Assembly (NCBI GenBank): GCA_963792485.1
Contig: CAWBWL010000007.1
Coordinates: 967,283 to 1,031,282, forward strand
Direction: 5' to 3'
DNA from: JANOYJ01 sp963792485
GTDB taxonomy: Bacteria > Pseudomonadota > Alphaproteobacteria > Rhizobiales > Rhizobiaceae
DNA: 64,000 nucleotides
Both the position numbers and the translations under genes were made by a program. Below are positions 52,096 through 61,607 of this stretch, one piece after another; the stretch's first letter is position 1; the number at the start of each line of letters is the position of its first letter. Under the pieces are notes generated by a model. That model ran no database searches. It worked only from the letters and a program-made list of their open reading frames with translations, and was not told the origin of the DNA.

Positions 52096-52809
52096 TCACA
52101 GCTTTGGAATATGCAGGCCGCCGCCCGCGTCGATGACTGAACCGGTCGAGAACGGCAGCGCGCCGGAAGCGAGCACCGCGCACACGGCGGCGATGTCCTC
52201 CGGCATTCCCCAGCGGCCTTCCGGCACCAGACCGCCCGCGATCAGCGCGTCATATTTGCCTGTCACGCCCGCCGTCATATCCGTCTTGATGATGCCGGGG
52301 CGCACTTCGAAAACATCAATCCCCTCCCCCGCCAGCCGCAGCGCGAGGCCCTTGACGAACATGCCAAGCCCGGCCTTTGACATGCAATAGTCCAGCCGTT
52401 CGGGCGAGGCGATGGTGGATGAAACCGACGTGATGAACTGGATCGACCGGCGCTGCTGCGCCTTCGACGCCAGCATCGCCTTGGCGGCGGCTTGCGTGAA
52501 GAACACCGTGCCGCGCAGATTGACGTTCATCACCATATCGAACGTGCCGGTTTCCAGGTCCAGGAAATCGCCGCGTTTCGGCGATGCAATTCCGGCATTA
52601 TTGATCAAGCAGTCAATCCGGCCAAACTTCGCCATGACCGCGTCTATCGCAGGCTGATGCGTTGAAAGGTCACCGAGATCAAAGCGAAACTCACCCTCCC
52701 CCGGCGTCCGGTTCAGCCGCGCGACGGTGAACCCGTCCGCCTCCAGCCGGTCCGCAATTGCTGCGCCAATGCCGCGCGCCGCGCCGGTCACCACGGCGAC
52801 GCGGCTCAT
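52096..52809 (-). CDS. SDR family NAD(P)-dependent oxidoreductase
   Basis: A 237-residue short-chain dehydrogenase: 'VVTGAARGIGAAIADRL' (about 6-22), 'LINNAGIA', the catalytic Ser in 'SVSSTIASPE', then 'YCMSK' (Tyr and Lys, about 155-159), and 'RPGIIKTDM'. It resembles 3-ketoacyl-ACP reductase-like members of catabolic operons. It overlaps the first GMC gene by 4 bp and ends 8 bp before the second. It could interconvert a keto and hydroxy group in the pathway. Confidence 0.92.
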   Translation of the reverse strand: MSRVAVVTGAARGIGAAIADRLEADGFTVARLNRTPGEGEFRFDLGDLSTHQPAIDAVMAKFGRIDCLINNAGIASPKRGDFLDLETGTFDMVMNVNLRGTVFFTQAAAKAMLASKAQQRRSIQFITSVSSTIASPERLDYCMSKAGLGMFVKGLALRLAGEGIDVFEVRPGIIKTDMTAGVTGKYDALIAGGLVPEGRWGMPEDIAAVCAVLASGALPFSTGSVIDAGGGLHIPKL

Positions 52810-54315
52810 GATTTGAGCTCCGTCGTGCGGATATGGTCCGCCACACGCAGCGCCTGCGCGGCGATGGTCAGCGACGGGTTCACAGCCGCCGAGGTCGGCA
52901 GGAAACTGGCATCCATGACATACAGATTGGGATGGTCATAGCTGCGGCAATAGGGATCGAGCGGCGCGCTTGCCGGGTCCGTCCCCATGCGCGCCGTGCC
53001 GCATTGATGCGATGGCAGACGGCCATCAATGAGATGGGTCAGAACAATCGGATAACCTGCTGCCTTCATCACTTCTTTCGTTCTCGCCACCAGCATCTCA
53101 TGCGCCCTCATGTTGAAGCGCCGCCAGTCGAGGATGATCTTGTCGCCATCAATGCGCACGCGGCTCTCCGGGCGCGGCAAATCTTCGCTGCACAGATACC
53201 AATCCGTGGACCTTCGGCTCATCACAGTTCAGCGCCCATTCGGGCACAAGCGGAATGCGCGACTTCAAGATCGGCGCGGTGACACGGCCCAGCAGCTGCA
53301 CCTGTCCGAGCGGGCCGGAGCCCTTGCCGTCATCGAAATAGAAGTCGTTGAAATGCAGCGTCTTCTGATAAACGGAATCGTTGATCGTGAACGGATCAAT
53401 CGCCAGCATGAACGAGGCATTGTGGTTCATGAAATTGCGGCCGATCTGATCTGACGAATTGGCGAGCCCGTTCGGGTTTCTGCCGTTCGCCGACCGCAGC
53501 ATAAGCACTGTCGAGCGCACCGCACCTGCCGACAAAACCGTCAGCTTCGGCGACAGGCGCTTCTCCTCGCCATTCTGCCTGTAGACAATGGCGCTGATCC
53601 GGTTCGCCATGTCTGTTTCCAGCCGGATCACATCCGCGCCAGTCTCCATGGTGATGTCCGGGTCTTTCAGCGCCGCCGTCAGACCGCAGCTCTCGGCGTC
53701 CATCTTGCCGGTCAGCGTGTCCGGAAACGCGTCAAAGCCGGTGTTGGCCCGCTTCAGCCAGCGCTCAATATCGACGCCAAGCGGCAGGCTGGAGGGATGC
53801 ATGCCCGCCTTCTTCAACCGTTCACGCAACTTTGCTATCGCCGGTTCGTCCGGCACGGGCTTGTGCGGATAAGGCATGGAATGGAATGGTTCGGTCGGGT
53901 CTTCGTCCGCTGTGCCGCGCGTCTGATAGAGCTGCTCGGCTTTTGAATACCAAGGCTCGAACTCCTCATAAGAAAACGGCCAGGCGGGCGAGACGCCGCC
54001 TTCGGGGAAGGCGAGTTCGGAGAAGTCTTCCTTGCGGTAACGAAAATGCACCGCTCCATAAAGTTTCGTGTTACCGCCGACGACATAATAGTTGCCGGGG
54101 CTGAACGGCTTGCCGTCCTTGTCGTACCAGGTCTCCTTCGGGCTGTAAAAGCCACGCTGGAAGATTGCCCGCGCATCGCGCGTCTCCGGTGTGTCGAGTA
54201 TGCGCTGACCCTTCTCAAGGATCAGCACTTTCGCGCCAGAGCCTGCAAGGCCCGCAGCGAGCGAGGCCCCGCCCATGCCCGAGCCGATGATGACGATGTC
54301 GGGTGTGGTGATCAT
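52806..54315 (-). pseudogene. GMC family oxidoreductase, one frameshift
   Basis: The repaired protein has 502 residues. N-terminal part: 'DIVIIGSGMGGASLAAGLAGSGAKVLILEKG' (FAD loop), 'NYYVVGGNTKLYGAVHFRYR'. C-terminal part in another frame: 'SHQCGTARMGTDPASAPLDPYCRSYDHPNLYVMDASFLPTSAAVNPSLTIAAQALRVADHI', with the His and Asn pair of the active site. The break is one extra base at 53224-53226; without it the protein reads ...PEWALN-V/L-MSRRSTDWY.... This pattern is close to sugar and cyclitol dehydrogenases of the GMC group (glucoside 3-dehydrogenase-like). The start at 54315 overlaps the aldehyde dehydrogenase stop (ATGA). Confidence 0.9.
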
Positions 54316-55838
54316 ATCGGCTTCACCCATGGCGAACGCGTGCGGCCAATGCGCATGGTCAGGGTCTTGATCTCCATGAATTCATCAAGGCCAAAGCGCC
54401 CCAGCTCGCGGCCAGAGCCTGATTGCTTGAACCCGCCAAACGGCATTTCCGGATAGCCGTCCATCCAGGTGTTGGTCCAGATCGTTCCCGCCTGCACCCG
54501 CCGGGCGAACTCAAGGCATGTATGGACATTCTCACTCCACACGCCCGCCGACAGGCCGTAGGACGCGTCATTGGCAAGAGCGATGGCTTCCTCGAGCGAC
54601 TTGAAAGTCAGCACCGACAGCACCGGCCCGAATACCTCTTCGCGCGCTATCGCCATATCAGCCGTGACGTTCGAGACGACCGTTGGCTGGTAGAACTGCC
54701 CGGCAAGACCCGGCACGGAAAATCCGCCGCCGCCGAGATGCACCTTCGCGCCCGCCTTCTCGGCGTCCCTCACATAGCCATCAATCTTGCCTTGATGGGC
54801 GCTGGAAATGATCGCGCCGACCTGCGTGCGCGGGTCCATAGGATCGCCGAACGGCACCTTGGCGGAGAGCTTCACCACCCGCGCCACAAAGTCTTCCGCG
54901 ATGTCCTCATGCACAATAATGCGGCTGCCCGAATTGCAGCATTCGCCCGCGTTGAAATAAACGCCGAAGGTCACGGCATCAGCGGCGCTTTCGATATCCG
55001 CATCGGGGAAGATCACCTGCGGATTCTTGCCGCCAAGCTCGAGCGCCACTTTCTTCAGCGTGCTGGACGCCGACGCCGCAATGCCTTTGCCCACCGCTGT
55101 CGAGCCGGTGAAGGTCACCATGTCCACATCCGGGTGCGAGGACATCAGCGCTCCGACCGGCTGCCCATAGCCGAGCACAATGTTGACGACGCCATCCGGG
55201 ATGCCCGCTTCCAGCAAAAGCTCGCCCAGCATCGCCGTTGTCGAAGGCGTCATTTCCGATGGTTTGACCACGCAGGTGCATCCCGCTGCAAGCGCAAAGG
55301 GCAGCTTCTGCGATAATATCCAGAACGGAAAATTCCACGGGGTAATGATCGACACAACGCCCGCCGGCTCTTTCAGAATGACGCCGAGCATGTCATCGCC
55401 AAGCGTATTGTGGCTGTCGCCATGCAGGGTGCGGGCGAGCGAGGCGGCATAGCGCCACAGGTCCGCCGAGCCTTCAATCTCGCCGCGCGACTGGCTGATC
55501 GGCTTGCCGCTCTCCAGCGTTTCAAGGATCGCCATGCGCTCGACATTCTTCTCGATGATATCCGCGACCTTGAGCAACACAGTTGCCCGCGCCTTGCCGG
55601 ACAAGCGGCTCCAGCGCCCGTCATCAAAGGCTGCGCGCGCCGTCGCAATCGCAGCTTTCGTCTCCGCCTCCCCCGCCAGCGACGAGATGCTGACGACGAC
55701 TCCATGTGAAGGCGAGACGCGCTCAAATGTTTTGCCGTCACTGCTTGCAACATGTTTGCCGTTGATGAAATGCTGGCCGCGATAAGGCTCTGCAGGAACG
55801 GCGTTTCTACTGGCCGGGATGATGGTGAAGGCGGTCAT
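54312..55838 (-). CDS. Aldehyde dehydrogenase family protein
   Basis: A 508-residue NAD(P)-dependent enzyme. 'GVVSIITPWNFPFWILSQKLPFALAAGCTCVVKPSEMTP' binds coenzyme, the general base is the Glu of 'LELGGKNPQVIF' (about 265) and the nucleophile is in 'NAGECCNSGSR' (Cys about 300). 'REEVFGPVLSVLTF' and 'PFGGFKQSGSGRELG' are the late family motifs. It should oxidise the aldehyde produced by a GMC enzyme to an acid. It ends in the start codon of the GMC gene and starts 1 bp after the enoyl-CoA hydratase stop. Confidence 0.95.
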   Translation of the reverse strand: MTAFTIIPASRNAVPAEPYRGQHFINGKHVASSDGKTFERVSPSHGVVVSISSLAGEAETKAAIATARAAFDDGRWSRLSGKARATVLLKVADIIEKNVERMAILETLESGKPISQSRGEIEGSADLWRYAASLARTLHGDSHNTLGDDMLGVILKEPAGVVSIITPWNFPFWILSQKLPFALAAGCTCVVKPSEMTPSTTAMLGELLLEAGIPDGVVNIVLGYGQPVGALMSSHPDVDMVTFTGSTAVGKGIAASASSTLKKVALELGGKNPQVIFPDADIESAADAVTFGVYFNAGECCNSGSRIIVHEDIAEDFVARVVKLSAKVPFGDPMDPRTQVGAIISSAHQGKIDGYVRDAEKAGAKVHLGGGGFSVPGLAGQFYQPTVVSNVTADMAIAREEVFGPVLSVLTFKSLEEAIALANDASYGLSAGVWSENVHTCLEFARRVQAGTIWTNTWMDGYPEMPFGGFKQSGSGRELGRFGLDEFMEIKTLTMRIGRTRSPWVKPI

Positions 55839-55839
55839 G

Positions 55840-56607
55840 TCATTCTCCCGAAAACACAGGTTTGCGCTTGGCGCGGAAGGCGGCAACGCCCTCCTGCTTG
55901 TCAGCGCTGGCGGCAATCATGCCGCTGCCGAGCGCCTCGATCATGGCGTCGCGGTCTTCCCCGACTGCTGCATGGATCATGTATTTCGCAATCTCCGTCG
56001 CGGCAGGCGATGTGGCCGCCAGCTTGGAGGCAATCGCAATGGCGGCTTCGAGCGGATGGTCGGAAACCTCCGCCACAAATCCCAGCGCCAGCGCCCGCTC
56101 CGCGGAAAGACTGCCGCCCGAACAGCGCCATTTCCTTCACCACGGGTTCCGGCAAAAGCCGCACGAGGCGCTGCGAGCCAGACCAGCCGGGGACAATCCC
56201 AACCGAGCTTTCAGGCAAAGCGATCTGCGCGTTCGGCGCCATGACGCGGATGTCGCAGCTGCCGCAAGTTCCAGCCCGCCGCCGAACGCATTGCCGGAGA
56301 GGACTGCGATTGTGGGCTTGGAGAGCCTCGCGAGGCGGTCGAAAACGCGATGCCCCGAGCGCACCCAGTAGCGGGAAAATTCCAGCGGCGAAAAGTCCGC
56401 CCAGGCATTGATGTCCGCGCCCGCGCAGAAGAACCGATCGCCTGCGGCGGTGAGCAGAACACACAAGATCGACTCGTCCAGTTCGATGCGGTCGCACAGT
56501 GTGCACAGCTCGACCAGCATGTCCGGCGTCAGCGCGTTGAGCTTGCCCGGATTGTCGAGCGTAACAGTGGCAATACGGTCAAACGCCGAAAACTGGATGT
56601 TGCTCAT
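55840..56607 (-). pseudogene. Enoyl-CoA hydratase/isomerase family protein, two compensating frameshifts
   Basis: A crotonase-fold protein of 255 residues once repaired. 'RIATVTLDNPGKLNALTPDMLVEL' and 'FCAGADINAWADF' (oxyanion hole) lie in the first frame, then 'LSGNAFGGGLELA' and, in a second frame, 'CDIRVMAPNAQIALPESSVGIVPGWSGSQRLVRLL', with the usual catalytic Glu region. A third frame gives 'AEVSDHPLEAAIAIASKLA...'. The first break is a missing base at about 56257-56260 (LAA[C]CDIRV), the second an extra base at about 56110 (GRQ-LSAER). Net length is unchanged. It should hydrate or isomerise an enoyl-CoA made after the CoA-transferase step. Confidence 0.88.
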
Positions 56608-58175
56608 AGCGTCAATCCCATTGGTTCCGGTTTCAAGAGCGACTTCGGCATCAGCTTGGCATTCTCAGCGACTTTCACCCGGCCCTGCGAGGCTTCAGAA
56701 ATGTCCCGCGCCGCGTTGATGCCCGGCATGATCTCCGTCGCCACCAGACCCCTGTCCGTCAGGCGGATCACGCAGCGCTCTGTGACATAGAGCACATCCT
56801 GCCCCGTCTCCCGCGCCCGCTTGCCGGAGAAGGTCACATGCTCGACCGCCTCCACCATTTTGGTGAACTTGCCGGGTTTGGCGACGGTCAGCGCGTCGTC
56901 GCTCAACGCCATCTTCGCCCCCGCCTCGAACCAGCCGGAGAACACGATCTTCTTCGCATGCGCCGTGATGTCGACAAACCCGCCGCAACCGGCGGTGAGA
57001 TACGGCTTTTTGCCGAGCTTGGAGACATTGACGTTCCCTTCCACATCCACCTCCATGAACGACAGGAACGCCATGTCAAAGCCGCCGCCCTGGAAGTAGG
57101 TGAACTGGTTCGGCGAGGGCATGAAAGCGTCTGCGTTGGAGGCGCAGCCGAAAGCAAAACCCGTCAGCGGCATGCCGCCGACCGCGCCCTGCTCAATGGC
57201 CCAGGTGACGGATTGCGCATGGCCCTCTTCGAGAAGAATGCGCGGCACCATCGCGGAAATGCCGAAGCCGAGATTGGCTGTCTGGCCATGCTTGAGTTCC
57301 ATCGCGGCGCGGCGGGCTATCACCTTCTCTACGCCATGCTCCGCAACTTTGAACGAGTCCCAGGGCCGCATGATCTCGCCTGAGATGGCGGGGTCATACA
57401 GCGTCTCGGTTGTCTGCTTTTGGTCGGGATCGACAACAATCAGATCAACCAGATGCCCCGGCACGCGCACATCATGCGGGCGCATCGAGCCGCGTGCCGT
57501 CACGCGCTTCACCTGCGCGATAACAAGCCCGCCATGATTGCGCACTGCAATGGCCTGATCGAGCCCGCCGAGATATGCGCCCTCATGCTCATAGGTCAGA
57601 TTGCCATGCTCATCCGCCGTCGTAGCGCGCAATATGCAGACATTCGGAACGATATTCGGGAAATGCAACCACGTCTCGCCGCTGAGTTCAACACGCCTGA
57701 CAATCGGCGACGCCGTGCCCCTGGCATTCATCGCGCAACCTTCGCGCACGGGATCGACAAAAGTCTCCAGCCCGACCTTGGTGAACACACCGGGCTTGCG
57801 CGCCGCCACATCGCGGTGCATGTCGAACAGGATTCCTGACGGCACATTATAGGCGGCGATCCGGTCTTCGGCCACCATCTTCCAGATTTCAGGCATGGGC
57901 AGGCTTGAGGGCCCCGACGGATAGGACCCGGCCATGACGGTCGAAATCAGCCCGTCCTTGGCGATGTGGTCTATGCCCTTGACGCCATACATGTCGCCTG
58001 CGGCGATTGGGTGGATCATGGTTAGATTACGCGGATGGCCCTCTTCCTCAAACCGCGCGCCAATGGCGGCAAGCATTTTGTCAGGGCAGCCAAGCGCAGA
58101 TGATGACGATACCGTCACCACAGCATTGTCCGCAATGCGCGCCGCCGCTTCTGAAAAGGTGACTGTCTTGCTCAT
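56604..58175 (-). CDS. Acyl-CoA:acetate CoA-transferase family protein
   Basis: A 523-residue class I CoA-transferase with fused alpha and beta parts (YdiF/PCT-like). 'ADNAVVTVSSSSALGCPDKMLAAIG' opens the first domain, 'LHFPNIVPNVCILRATTADEHGNLTYEHEG' and 'KVIARRAAMELKHGQTANLGFGISAMVPRIL' are family motifs, and the catalytic Glu is in 'AIEQGAVGGMPLTGFAFG' (about residue 327). It activates a carboxylic acid, perhaps the product of the aldehyde dehydrogenase. First gene of the nine-gene operon, 58 bp after the LacI-type palindrome. The start at 58175 is chosen over a longer frame. Confidence 0.92.
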   Translation of the reverse strand: MSKTVTFSEAAARIADNAVVTVSSSSALGCPDKMLAAIGARFEEEGHPRNLTMIHPIAAGDMYGVKGIDHIAKDGLISTVMAGSYPSGPSSLPMPEIWKMVAEDRIAAYNVPSGILFDMHRDVAARKPGVFTKVGLETFVDPVREGCAMNARGTASPIVRRVELSGETWLHFPNIVPNVCILRATTADEHGNLTYEHEGAYLGGLDQAIAVRNHGGLVIAQVKRVTARGSMRPHDVRVPGHLVDLIVVDPDQKQTTETLYDPAISGEIMRPWDSFKVAEHGVEKVIARRAAMELKHGQTANLGFGISAMVPRILLEEGHAQSVTWAIEQGAVGGMPLTGFAFGCASNADAFMPSPNQFTYFQGGGFDMAFLSFMEVDVEGNVNVSKLGKKPYLTAGCGGFVDITAHAKKIVFSGWFEAGAKMALSDDALTVAKPGKFTKMVEAVEHVTFSGKRARETGQDVLYVTERCVIRLTDRGLVATEIMPGINAARDISEASQGRVKVAENAKLMPKSLLKPEPMGLTL

Positions 58176-58232
58176 GCCAGGCCCTCTGCTCCGGCCAAAT
58201 TGCGATCCGAAGCGAACCGCAAGCCTCAAATT

Positions 58233-58244
58233 TGGAACGTTCCA
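58233..58244. promoter_or_regulatory. Perfect LacI-family-type operator before the catabolic operon
   Basis: TGGAACGTTCCA is its own reverse complement and has the central CG found in most LacI/GalR-family sites. It lies 58 bp upstream of the CoA-transferase start codon, in the 298-bp gap between that operon and the divergent choX. The same operon ends with a lacI-type gene. The remainder of this gap holds no gene. Confidence 0.7.
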
Positions 58245-58473
58245 TATCTCTGATCCATAAGCCGGAACGTGTCAAGCCCGCGCACAGGCGGGGCAGGGAT
58301 TGATCAATATGAGGTTCCACGAGGCCGCCCATGCCGCGCTTGCACAACAACTTGTCGCGGGAAGGCCATGCAGCCCCTTTAACCGGCTCCCGATTCATGG
58401 TTGGATTGAACCCAAGGGACATAACCAAAAGCAACCGTCCCGGTCCGCAAAATCAACAAGGGAAACTTCGAAT

Positions 58474-59403
58474 ATGAAACGCATTTTCTCCGCAGCGCTC
58501 CTCTCGTCAGCGCTCCTCACCAGCGCCGCTTTTGCGGCTGACCCTGAAACCTGCAAGGCGGTGCGCTTTGCCGATGTCGGCTGGACCGACATTCAGGTCG
58601 CCACCGGCGCGGCGTCCGTTGTGCTTGAGGCGCTCGGCTATGAGCCGGAAGTCAAGACGCTGACCGTGGCGCTCGCCTTCGGCGCGCTGAAGTCCAAGGA
58701 CATCGACATTTTCCTCGGCAACTGGATGCCCTCGCAGACCGGCGAGATCAAAGCCTATATGGACGAGAAGTCCATCGACGTGGTCGGCGCAAATCTTGAA
58801 GGCGCGGGCTATGGCATTGTCGTGCCGCAATATGTGGCGGATGCGGGCGTCAAGAGCCTGACCGACATGGGCGCACAGAAGGACAAGTTCAACGGAAAGT
58901 TCTACGGCATTGAGGCCGGCAATGACGGCAACCGCATCATCACCGAAATGATCGCCAAGCCCGAGAACAAGCTCGAAGGCTTCGAAGTCGTCGAAAGCTC
59001 GGAAGCCGGCATGCTGACCGAAGCCGAAAAAGCCATCAAGAACAATGAATGGATCGCCTTCCTCGGCTGGACCCCGCATCCTGTTATGGGCGAGATGAAG
59101 CTGCATTATCTAGACGGCATGGGCGATTCAGGCTTCGGCGGCGCGACCGTTTATACCAACTCCCGCGTCGGCTATGTCGCCGAGTGCCCGAACGCCGGCA
59201 AGTTCTTCCAGAACCTCAAATTCACCCTCGCCATGGAAGGCGCGATGATGGGTCCGGTCCTCAAAGACGGCGCTGACCCGAAAGAGACCGCCAAACAATG
59301 GCTGAAGGCCAATCCGGATGCGGTCAAGCCCTGGCTCGAAGGCGTCACCACGCTTGACGGCGGCGACGCCGCAGCGGCGGTAACTGCGGCACTCGCAAGT
59401 TAG
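58474..59403 (+). CDS. choX: Choline/betaine ABC transporter substrate-binding protein (ChoX-like)
   Basis: A 309-residue periplasmic protein with a signal peptide (about residues 1-20, SAAFA). 'ETCKAVRFADVGWTDIQVATGAASVVLEALGYE', 'DIDIFLGNWMPSQ' and 'FLGWTPHPVMGEMKLHYL' carry the tryptophans that form the quaternary-ammonium box of ChoX, and 'GIEAGNDGNRIITEMI' matches the hinge. AAGGGAAAC stands 8-16 bp before the ATG. A 12-bp hairpin follows the gene, which may allow excess production of this subunit over the permease and ATPase. Choline or acetylcholine is the likely ligand. Confidence 0.93.
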   Translation: MKRIFSAALLSSALLTSAAFAADPETCKAVRFADVGWTDIQVATGAASVVLEALGYEPEVKTLTVALAFGALKSKDIDIFLGNWMPSQTGEIKAYMDEKSIDVVGANLEGAGYGIVVPQYVADAGVKSLTDMGAQKDKFNGKFYGIEAGNDGNRIITEMIAKPENKLEGFEVVESSEAGMLTEAEKAIKNNEWIAFLGWTPHPVMGEMKLHYLDGMGDSGFGGATVYTNSRVGYVAECPNAGKFFQNLKFTLAMEGAMMGPVLKDGADPKETAKQWLKANPDAVKPWLEGVTTLDGGDAAAAVTAALAS

Positions 59404-59417
59404 TAGTGTTGAACGTC

Positions 59418-59448
59418 CCTTCCCCGGCAGACACATTGCCGGGGAAGG
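59418..59448 (+). promoter_or_regulatory. Strong stem-loop between choX and choW
   Basis: CCTTCCCCGGCA (59418-59429) pairs perfectly with TGCCGGGGAAGG (59437-59448) around a 7-base loop. No T-run follows, so it is unlikely to end transcription fully. Such hairpins after binding-protein genes protect the upstream mRNA from 3' decay and give more binding protein than permease. Confidence 0.75.
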
Positions 59449-59470
59449 TTACTCCGCAGGGGACATTGCA

Positions 59471-60349
59471 ATGGAATGGTTGAAGCAATTTTCGGAACAG
59501 GTTCCTTGGCTCATTAACGACAAAGGCAAAATACTGGTCGGCCAATGGGGCAAAAATTTCATTGATTTCATCGTCTACTGGTTCGAATGGCTGTTCGACG
59601 CCATCAAAATCTCGCTGAATTTCATCGTTGAGGGCGTCACCTCTGGCCTCCTCTTCCTCCCGCCGGTTCTGCTCGCCATCGCCTTCGCGGCGGGCGCATT
59701 CTGGCTGAAGCGCTCCAAGGTTCTGGCCATTGGCGTCCTGCTCGGCTTCCTCTTCATCATCAATCAGGGCCTGTGGAAGGAAACCATCCAGACCCTCGTT
59801 CTCGTCGTCGCCGCCACTGCCATGTCCATGGCCATCGGCGTTCCCCTCGGCATCTGGGCGGCGCACAAGCCGCGTGTCTGGCAGGTCCTGCAGCCAACGC
59901 TCGACCTGATGCAGACCATGCCGACCTTTGTCTATCTCATCCCGATCCTGATCCTGTTCGGCCTCGGCGCGGCCCCTGCCCTCATTGTCACCATCATCTT
60001 CGCCATGCCCGCCCCCGTGCGCATGACATATCTCGGCATCACTTCTATCCCGAAGCCGATGATCGAGGCCGGTGAGAGTTTCGGCGCGGACAAGCGGCAA
60101 TTGCTGTGGAAAGTCGAACTCCCCGCAGCCCTCCCCTCCATCATGGCCGGCCTTACCCAGTGCATTATGCTCTCGCTTTCCATGGTCGTCTTCGCCACCC
60201 TCATCGGCGCGCCATCGCTCGGAAATCCCGTCAACAAGGCGCTCGCCAACCGGAACATCCCGCTCGGCATTGAGGCGGGGCTTGCGCTGGTCATCATTGC
60301 CATCATCCTTGACCGGGTTCTGGCGCAAAAGGCGGGAGCCAAAAAATGA
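59471..60349 (+). CDS. choW: Choline/betaine ABC transporter permease (ProW/ChoW-like)
   Basis: A 292-residue protein with an N-terminal amphipathic region and six to seven membrane helices. 'QPTLDLMQTMPTFVYLIPILILFGLGAAPALIVTIIFAMPAPVRMTYLGI' and 'EAGESFGADKRQLLWKVELPAALPSIMAGL' form the coupling region (EAA loop) of the OpuA/ProW group. A ribosome site GCAGGGGAC precedes the ATG at 59471. It overlaps choV by 4 bp. Confidence 0.94.
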   Translation: MEWLKQFSEQVPWLINDKGKILVGQWGKNFIDFIVYWFEWLFDAIKISLNFIVEGVTSGLLFLPPVLLAIAFAAGAFWLKRSKVLAIGVLLGFLFIINQGLWKETIQTLVLVVAATAMSMAIGVPLGIWAAHKPRVWQVLQPTLDLMQTMPTFVYLIPILILFGLGAAPALIVTIIFAMPAPVRMTYLGITSIPKPMIEAGESFGADKRQLLWKVELPAALPSIMAGLTQCIMLSLSMVVFATLIGAPSLGNPVNKALANRNIPLGIEAGLALVIIAIILDRVLAQKAGAKK

Positions 60350-61552
60350 GCGCAGCCCCAGCCAAACTCGCTGTCGAGTTCAAGAATGTCGACATCATTT
60401 TCGGCGACCGCACCAAGGAAGCGCTGTCCATGCTGGATGCGGGCAAGACCCGCGCCGAAATCCTGTCATCCACCGGCTCCGTTCTTGGCGCTGCCGGCGC
60501 GAACCTCGTGGTCAACGAAGGCGAAATCTCCGTCCTGATGGGCCTGTCCGGCTCCGGCAAATCGACTTTATTGCGCGCCGTCAACGGCCTCAACAAGGTC
60601 ACGCGCGGCAAGGTCATCGTCCATGGCGCGCATGGCAACACCGACGTCGTCTCCTGCTCGGAAGAGGATTTGCGCAAAGTCCGGCGCGGCGCGGTCGCCA
60701 TGGTGTTCCAGCAGTTCGCGCTTCTGCCCTGGCGCACGGTCGCCGAAAATGTCGGCCTTGGCCTCGAACTCTCCGGCGTGCCAGCCGAGGAGCTGAAGAC
60801 CCGCGTCGCCAAACAGCTCGATCTTGTCGGCCTCACCCAATGGGCCGGCAAATATGCGCACGAACTCTCCGGCGGCATGCAGCAGCGGGTGGGCTTCGCG
60901 CGCGCCTTCGCCACCGAAGCGCCGATCCTGCTCATGGATGAGCCATTTTCCGCGCTCGACCCGCTCATCCGCACCAAGCTGCAGGACGAATTGCTGCAGC
61001 TGCAGAAGACCCTGAAAAAGACCATCATCTTCGTCAGCCATGATCTGGAGGAGGCCCTCAAGATCGGCTCCACCATCACCATCATGGAAGGCGGCCGCAT
61101 CGTCCAGTCCGGCAGAGCCGGAAGACATCATCCTGCGCCCGGCCAACGACTATGTCCGCGAATTCATCGCCAATGTGAACCCGCTCTCCGTCCTCACAGC
61201 ATGGAACGTCATGCGCGACGTGCGCGATCTGGAAAAGGCCGGCCCCGGCTGGCTCTGGCTCGACCGCCGCAAAACCACCCGCTTCAAAATCGACAAGGAC
61301 GGCACCGTCATCGACGCCGAGCGTAACGGCCAAAAGAGCACCTGGGTCTCCTGCGACCACGCCGAGGACAAAGTCGACGAAACCCAGCACCCCGTCTTCT
61401 GGGCCAGCCCCGGCACCTCGCTGCGCACCGTCATGCTCGCCATGCACAAAAGCCACACCGCGCCGGTCGGGCTGTTTGACGACCAGAGCCGGTTTGTCGG
61501 GGCGATCGGGGTCAGGGATGTGCTGCAGGCGGTGTTAAGACGGGAGGGGTGA
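60346..61552 (+). pseudogene. choV: Choline/betaine ABC transporter ATP-binding protein (ChoV-like), one frameshift
   Basis: A 401-residue ATPase after repair. Walker A 'LMGLSGSGKSTLLRAVNGL', Q-loop 'VFQQFALLPWRTVAENVGLGLEL', signature 'ELSGGMQQRVGFARAFA', Walker B 'ILLMDEPFSALDPL' and 'FVSHDLEEALKIG' are in the first frame. After 'GGRIVQSG' an extra base at about 61114 moves the reading frame; the true continuation is EPEDIILRPANDYVREFIANVN and two CBS-like segments ending 'VRDVLQAVLRREG'. The core ATPase is complete, so even a truncated product might bind ATP. The break is probably an assembly error. Confidence 0.92.
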
Positions 61553-61607
61553 GGTGGCTTGAGGTGTGCTGAGAACTCTCAGTCATTTCGCACCATATGG
61601 ATATTGG

